This document shows positions 59,201 through 64,000 of a stretch of 64,000 nt of DNA, one piece after another. Source of the DNA: Chamaelirium japonicum (Eukaryota > Streptophyta > Magnoliopsida > Liliales > Melanthiaceae); contig OX393553.1 in NCBI GenBank assembly GCA_947650365.1, forward strand, positions 62,805,055 through 62,869,054, in the 5' to 3' direction. Below the pieces are notes generated by a model. That model saw nothing but the letters and a program-made list of their open reading frames with translations. It did no database searches and was not told where the DNA came from. A program made the translations under genes and the position numbers. How positions within the stretch are numbered: the stretch's first letter is position 1; the number at the start of each line of letters is the position of its first letter.

Positions 59201-61918
59201 TGCGTCAATAATGATGAAAAGAAGAACTAACAAGTCTTTTTGTAACTCAAATACCATCAGCCTTTACACTCTTAAAGAATTAAGACAGCGTGCTAAGATC
59301 TTGAAAGACTACCCATATATTAGTGGAAAATCAATTAAGAATATGAACACAATAGGAAATCCTAAACAAACTTATCATTCTTTTTTTTTTTACATTGAAC
59401 AGTCTTCATATTATAAGATACAGTGTTTATCATCAATTCCAGCATTGTCATAGAATCACAGGCACTACAACAAAACATTCACAACTGCCATGTTTAGAGG
59501 GTGCACACTCCATAATCATATATCATACAAGACGCCTAAACAGTTAGTGGTAGATTTCATAGGAATTCATTTGTTTATTATGGTTAGAATACAAAAATAA
59601 AATAAATTGGTTTCATTGCTATTCCCAACCCAAGTGGTGAGATCTCTACGATTCACGATGTAATGAGGATATAAAAACATGAGACAACCCTTACTTTGAG
59701 ATAAAAACAAGAAGAGAAGATGAGCTTACAATATGTTGAAGCTGATCAAAATGGTAGAGAGAATCAATATTAACATCGGGATATGCAGCTGAATCAGTCT
59801 TTGAGAATTCTTCAAATAACTGCATTAGAACAGTAACCCCATATTCCATAGAGACCACATTCCCTTGAAGTTCCTCGACTTTTCTATTTGACGTCTTCAC
59901 CTCCCATTCCAATTTCTCCAAAGCTGCCTGCTTGTCTGCAAGTGTAATCTGTAGACAAAAGCAAAGAAGTCCAAAGGCAAAAGAGATTACTTTCCATGGA
60001 TGGTCTGGTATATATACCCCAGGGATGACAGAAAGAATTTGTGCAAATAAGTTTCAATATTTCCTTTAGCAACAACTGTATAAAGAAGTAGATTATTAAA
60101 TTGTGAACCTGAATGCATGGTAAGTAATAGAACAGAATTACAAGAGGCAGGAGGTTTTAAAATTGATAGACCAGCAATGAGCTACCTAAGCGATGTAATT
60201 GTTCAAAAAGAGGTTTAAAAAGATGATGAAGATAAAAAAGAATTTACATATTTAAAGAACAGAAATTGTAAACTATGATCAATGAGAGTAGAAACAAGTT
60301 GGAGGGATGAATGATCCAACCAAGGAATTCTATAAAAGCCCACAGAATCACGAACTTCAATAAGACCCTAGATAACTTGGGTTAAGAAACTAAAATACAT
60401 AATTTCTCATCTAACTCTAAAAAGATACTTATCACTTTTTGTAGACTCATAGCAGATTTATACCCCTCTCAGTTAATAATGTTAATTAACAGTAATATGA
60501 TAAATCACCCTCATACGACGTTAAAAATCTTAAAATGTTCTCTCTCCCCTTAAAACATCACGGCATATACTAGGCTCTGAAATATGCAAATGTAAGTTTG
60601 CTTTCAGAGTTTCTTATAGAAAATGCAGGAACAACTGCACTAAAGATATACAGCAAGATCAGCTAAATTTGATATGCCCAAGTACATAGTTCACAGTCCA
60701 CAGAGTGCATGCACGTGGGATTGAGATATAATATTTGTTTTTTCAATGGCTACAACACGAGATATGTAGCTTCTATGCATGCACAGTTAAGTATTTTCCT
60801 GCACAACATAGGTTTTAAATAGAGCAATAAGAAATTAAGAATTGTGACTCTTGACATGGACGAGTCCATGCAAACAGACTTGAACACCATTGTCATGACC
60901 AATTTAACCTGAACACAATAAATAAGATAGTAACTAGTAAGAACTTAAAAAATATGAAAATGTTGAAAATGAAAGGAACATATAGACCAAATCATAATAA
61001 TCATCTTTTCCAGCTAAATTAACAATGAACTAATGATAAGAATTCAAGATTTTAGTCCCAAGGGCTTGTTTACTGATGCAGATTTGTGGCAAAACTTTCT
61101 CAAGAAGCAAATTGTTTCAATTTATCTATGCGTCGTCATTAGTGCGAAGTGACAGCATAAAACACGGTTAGATTCTTATGTATATAATGAATAAGGCCCC
61201 CCTTAGCATGTGATTATAAAACATAATAAACATGTAATAAGTATTGAATGTAAAGTTGACTGTAATCAACGTCAAGAATAAATTGAGATAAGAATGGAAA
61301 GGAAACCATTTATAGAACACATAATTCAATTCTAGCCTCAGTAGCAATAAGAATATCCAAGGTTGTCCATAAATGAATGGCACGATAGAAGTAATGCTGA
61401 CCGAAATAAAAGTATAATTTAGTGACATCCTCATTTTTTTCTCCTGAATCAAATCACTCTCACGTATGCTACAACTTTGTTTAATAATAACTCAAAGAGG
61501 AAAGATGATCAAAATTCATCCATAATACTGAAATAGGTAAGAATAGAAGGACAAGATCATTGCATACCTTGGTGTCATACAACATTGAATTAGTAGATTT
61601 AATCAATGAATCCTTCTCTGCAACCTGCTGCCTCAATTCATCAAGTGATAGGTAAGCTGCATTCATCTGTTTCAATGAATTCTCTGCAGATTTCAAGGCT
61701 TCATCTTTCTCTAATATTTTATTTTGAAGATCATCTGCCAAGACTGCCAGTTCTCGCAACATAGTAAACTCTTCTCTATCCTTTTGGATATTTCTTGCTG
61801 CTACCCTTGACGAGAAAATTGAGGAGTCATCAGCAGCACTTTCAAAGTTGACATTGTCCCCAGTATCCTTTCGTTTCTTTAAAGAATTATATCTTCTTCT
61901 GCCGTTGGGATCAGCAAC
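51032..61918 (-). CDS. MBP2C-like microtubule-binding coiled-coil protein, 3' exons only
   Basis: Three minus-strand exons are readable: 61918-61568 (117 codons), 59948-59730 (73 codons) and 51181-51032 (49 codons plus stop). All have GT-AG borders and phase 0. The first includes DREEFTMLRELAVLADDLQNK and EKDEALKSAENSLKQMNAA (coiled coil), the second ADKQAALEKLEWEVKTSNRK, the third MEEAQAAYVAAVAAAKENP and ends LRLQAFVL. Order and motifs match plant MBP2C (movement-protein-binding protein 2C), a cytoskeletal protein that binds microtubules and can interact with viral movement proteins and KNOTTED1-type homeoproteins. The N-terminal third is not found; it lies beyond 64000 or in undetected exons. 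The last intron is 8548 bp and holds many mobile elements. An additional small exon inside it cannot be ruled out, although the phases join cleanly without one. Confidence 0.85.
51690..52015. repeat. Compound minisatellite with GA and GT runs
   Basis: Five units of the core CTTAACAAGCGGTGTATGAA (or GGCCTAACAAGCGG) plus AACATTGCA, each followed by a GA run of different length. The first also carries a (GT)n at 51728-51758. Located in the last intron of the MBP2C-like gene. Confidence 0.88.
52396..52605. mobile_element. Tourist-like MITE (210 bp)
   Basis: Inverted ends GGGCATATTTGGATA and GGCCCTGTTTGGATA (complement of the right end), flanked by TAA at 52393-52395 and 52606-52608. Subterminal GGATCC and GGATTC motifs are also inverted. 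Confidence 0.8.
53274..53828. mobile_element. hAT-type element of CTAGGCGGC motifs, copy 1 (555 bp)
   Basis: Ends CAGTGTTCTAAAAAGCG and the complement of CAAGGTTCTAAAAAGCG, with a perfect 8-bp duplication GTCTGAGT at 53266-53273 and 53829-53836. The left part consists of GCCTAGGCGGC palindromes, then GCTGAGGCTGGCCAGGCGG tandem repeats. The right part is AT-rich. No transposase. In the MBP2C-like intron. Confidence 0.9.
53905..56934 (+). mobile_element. Second TR-GAG-like LTR element, 5' LTR almost lost
   Basis: The 3' LTR runs 55722-56934 (starts TGATGTAGACGCGCCC, ends GCATGCATCA) and carries GGTGCGAGCCATGTTCGCA, also found in the 1027 element. The 5' LTR survives only as its last 55 bp or so (53905-53960, ending AAACCTGCATGCATGA), followed by a primer site TGGTATTAGAGC (53964-53975). 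The internal region has decayed gag frames (54182-54391, 54603-54794). It then matches the post-protease region of element one: GCATGCGCATCACATCTAG, CCTGACATGCATTCATAT, GCTCCCGTGGCCTTATCTT. The purine tract GGGTCCGAGGGGC directly precedes the 3' LTR. Same orientation as element one and opposite to the host gene. Confidence 0.78.
57930..58640. repeat. About four tandem repeats of 180 bp
   Basis: The core TAGAATTTGGTCCCGACC recurs near 58086, 58268 and 58447 (a weaker copy near 57935), each after CCTCGAGGTTCG and before a CTTCAAG or CTTAAAG phrase. The repeat resembles satellite arrays within gypsy elements. No gene. Confidence 0.78.
58641..59729. other. Intron sequence, nothing recognised
   Basis: AT-rich intron 3' part of the MBP2C-like gene's 8.5-kb intron as read on the minus strand it precedes. 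No repeat boundaries seen. The intervening intron 59949-61567 is likewise AT-rich without recognised elements. Confidence 0.45.
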
Positions 61919-62077
61919 CTGTGCTTTGACACTGTTTAATTAGTCAAGAAGTATTAAATCAATTCCAAAGCCATAAATTAATACTAGACAACCAATCAGT
62001 AGTTGCCCAAAAAGAATGTTATTAAGGATTGCTTAAAGATTATTTGCCATAAATGTAACTTCTTTCAAGATGAAAAT

Positions 62078-62516
62078 CAGTGTTCTAAAAAGCGGCCCAA
62101 GAGGCGCCTAGGCGGCCCCCCACCGTCCAGCATAGGCCCTAGGCGCTTCAGAAAAACGGCCAAGCTCCCAGGCGGAGCTAGGCGGGGCTAGGCGGGGCTA
62201 GGCGGGGCAAGGCCGCCGCCTAGGCGAGCTGAGGCTGGCCAGGCGGGATAGGCAGACCAAGCGGCCCGCGGGCCAGGCGGGCTGGGCGAGCTCAGACGGG
62301 CTCCTCAGCGATAGTCAGTCTCTTGATCTGGCTTTCCTCAGCGGTAGTCCATCTCTTGGATCCAGCCTTCCTCAGCGGCAGTCCCTCTCTTGGATCCAGC
62401 CTTCCTCAACGGTGGCTCACCCCTTTTTTAAAAAAAAATTTTAAAAAAGCCAAAACGCCTAGGTGCTACGTGGCCCCCCACTGCCTGACTAGCGCCTAGT
62501 GCTTTTTAGTACCTTG
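62078..62516. mobile_element. hAT-type element of CTAGGCGGC motifs, copy 2 (439 bp)
   Basis: Ends CAGTGTTCTAAAAAGCG and the complement of CAAGGTACTAAAAAGC, with a perfect 8-bp duplication ATGAAAAT at 62070-62077 and 62517-62524. The middle carries a different insert: about two and a half tandem units of roughly 38 bp with CTCTTGGATCCAGCCTTCC (62310-62410). It is upstream of the first visible MBP2C-like exon. Confidence 0.92.
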
Positions 62517-62797
62517 ATGAAAATAAACAAAACAATCTTTATATCTCTTGTTCATTAAGGGCGACAATGGAGGCCAATAACCCGTTCCCTATCCAACCGC
62601 TTTTGAGTTTTGATCCAACAAACAAGGCCATAGAGGTAGTGAGACAAGGATTTGGATCCCGTATGACGGCCAGAATGCTTATTGAACTTGATTTCAGATA
62701 TGTGGATCTGAACCTGATCATATAATAACCTACCATGTCAAGAAAACTACCCCCTCTTAGCTATCCTTTTGTTTACGCTTCCCCCAGCCACCCCCAA

Positions 62798-62801
<4 letters not shown>

Positions 62802-62878
<77 letters not shown>
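62802..62878. repeat. (CT)n microsatellite, about 38 units
   Basis: Uninterrupted CT. Similar CT tracts occur at 56179-56220. Confidence 0.95.
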
Positions 62879-62881
<3 letters not shown>

Positions 62882-63045
62882 TGCATGCACGCACTTAGGT
62901 CCTACCACTTCCTCACTCATCTACTTGCTTCTTCCCTCTTCTGCTTTTGTGGCACATGCGAGGAGCGCACGTGCACCTTAGCTCCCACAGACCGCCCATA
63001 TACCCTCTTCAGATTCTATGAGAATCCTCTCGTAACCGGATTACT

Positions 63046-64000
63046 GTTGGGATTCTATTCTATTCCAACATACAATCAAAGATACTAGCAAGAGATGATC
63101 GAAGCTAACAATCTAGTCAAGAAACAACAATAGAACTATAGGTTGAAGAAATCTAGCATGCAGTGGGTATCACAACAATTCTATCTAAGGTTTGGAGGGA
63201 ACCTAAGGTTGTCTACAGAGATGGCAATTGGGGAAGAGTGAGAATGAGAATTGATAGACTTAACAGTAGTCGAGGCTTGTGCAAGCACAATGCCTTGAAA
63301 GTAATTTCGCCGCCTTGATGGTGCTTGAAGGCCTCCAACGACAGCTCCCTATGGTACAACTACTGGACTCCTCTTTATTACCGAAGGGAACCCCTTTGGG
63401 ACTCTTAGCGTACTCTAGACAGCAGAATAACATAGATGAGAACGTGGCAGAGAGAGTGAAGAGATCTTGGCTTGTGTGTCTTTGGCTTCCCTGGACCCTC
63501 TCTTATATAGAAGTCGTCAACCAATCCCCCCCCCCCCTCCCCCCCCCCCCCCACTTTCGCAACCCAGCATCAATAGCCCGCATGCAGTAACGATTCCCGC
63601 ACTAAAGAGCATTCACAACTTTGTCGAGTAACGATTTCATGTGGTTAAAGGACCAGATTCGATGAACATGGTTACGCCTCAGGTAACGACGTGTAACGGT
63701 AGAAATAACTCTCCATAAAAGCTCACGAGGTGCGACCTCGACCCGACCCATGTTTGTGCTCGGTTAGCCCGGTCCGGCTCGACACACGTGCTTGTGTGTG
63801 GTAGGCTAGGGTATGGCTCTTGTAAAGATACAAGGCCCTAAGGAGGGAGTTCTATTAAATACGCAATAATAGTTCCCCCGGGAAATATGGTACTAAACGA
63901 AAAACCCGGTTTTCATTCTCACTAAACAAAACTACATTTTTTCCAATAATCCCCCACAAGAATGAAATTATGGAAATAAAAAAAGTTGTCTGGAGTACTT
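63046..64000 (-). mobile_element. LTR of a retroelement, minus strand, runs off the window
   Basis: Read on the minus strand the block has a TATA box (CTATATAAGA, 63510-63501) and a transcribed-type region, and ends GAATCCCAACA at 63046. No primer site follows the end, so it is a 3' or solo LTR. Poly-C (63521-63552 on the plus strand) lies upstream of the TATA box. The far end is outside the window. Confidence 0.5.

Overview
This is a plant nuclear window, probably from a monocot. The evidence is spliceosomal introns, plant-only gene families (a type-B response regulator, a fasciclin-like arabinogalactan protein, a classical arabinogalactan protein, an MBP2C-like microtubule-binding protein) and dense nested retrotransposons and MITEs. 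The cell-wall genes are very GC-rich and the other genes are not. That contrast is common in commelinid monocots, but the species cannot be named from sequence alone. No bacterial, organellar or viral gene order is seen.

Layout. 1-12 kb: an intact-ended LTR element (TR-GAG-like, 1027-5779, perfect 5-bp target duplication), then degraded repeats, hAT-like miniature elements and long GA, CT and G tracts. 12.8-13.3 kb: a small secreted proline-rich protein gene. 13.4-24 kb: a complete tiny TRIM, a Tourist-like MITE, a SINE, a Ty3/gypsy element (Tat-like) that has lost reverse transcriptase, with a roughly 198-bp tandem array and an antisense ORF, then AT-rich tracts and a Copia-type LTR. 25-31 kb: a 1.3-kb PIF/Harbinger-type element carrying a long (AT)n, a SINE, and a 2.06-kb solo LTR nested in another LTR element. 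31.7-33.8 kb: a roughly 460-bp tandem duplication split by a truncated LINE.

34.5-39.2 kb: a five-exon type-B response regulator gene (550 aa) with a clear TATA box; its last intron holds at least four different mobile-element insertions. 43.3-44.1 kb (minus): fasciclin-like AGP. 44.3-46.5 kb: nested MITEs and a 24-bp minisatellite. 48.6-49.1 kb (minus): classical AGP. 51.0-61.9 kb and beyond (minus): the 3' half of an MBP2C-like coiled-coil gene, whose last two exons are separated by an 8.5-kb intron packed with a second TR-GAG-like element, a hAT-type element, a Tourist MITE and tandem repeats. Its 5' end lies outside the window or was not found. The window ends inside another LTR.

The real genes are few: proline-rich protein, response regulator, FLA, AGP and MBP2C-like. 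Three of the five encode secreted, probably GPI-anchored cell-wall glycoproteins, but nothing shows that they are co-regulated. The response regulator would act in the nucleus in cytokinin phosphorelay signalling, and the MBP2C-like protein on microtubules. The most notable content is the mobile DNA. Many elements can be delimited to the base by target-site duplications, including a non-autonomous gag-protease LTR family with a conserved, unexplained post-protease region found in two copies.
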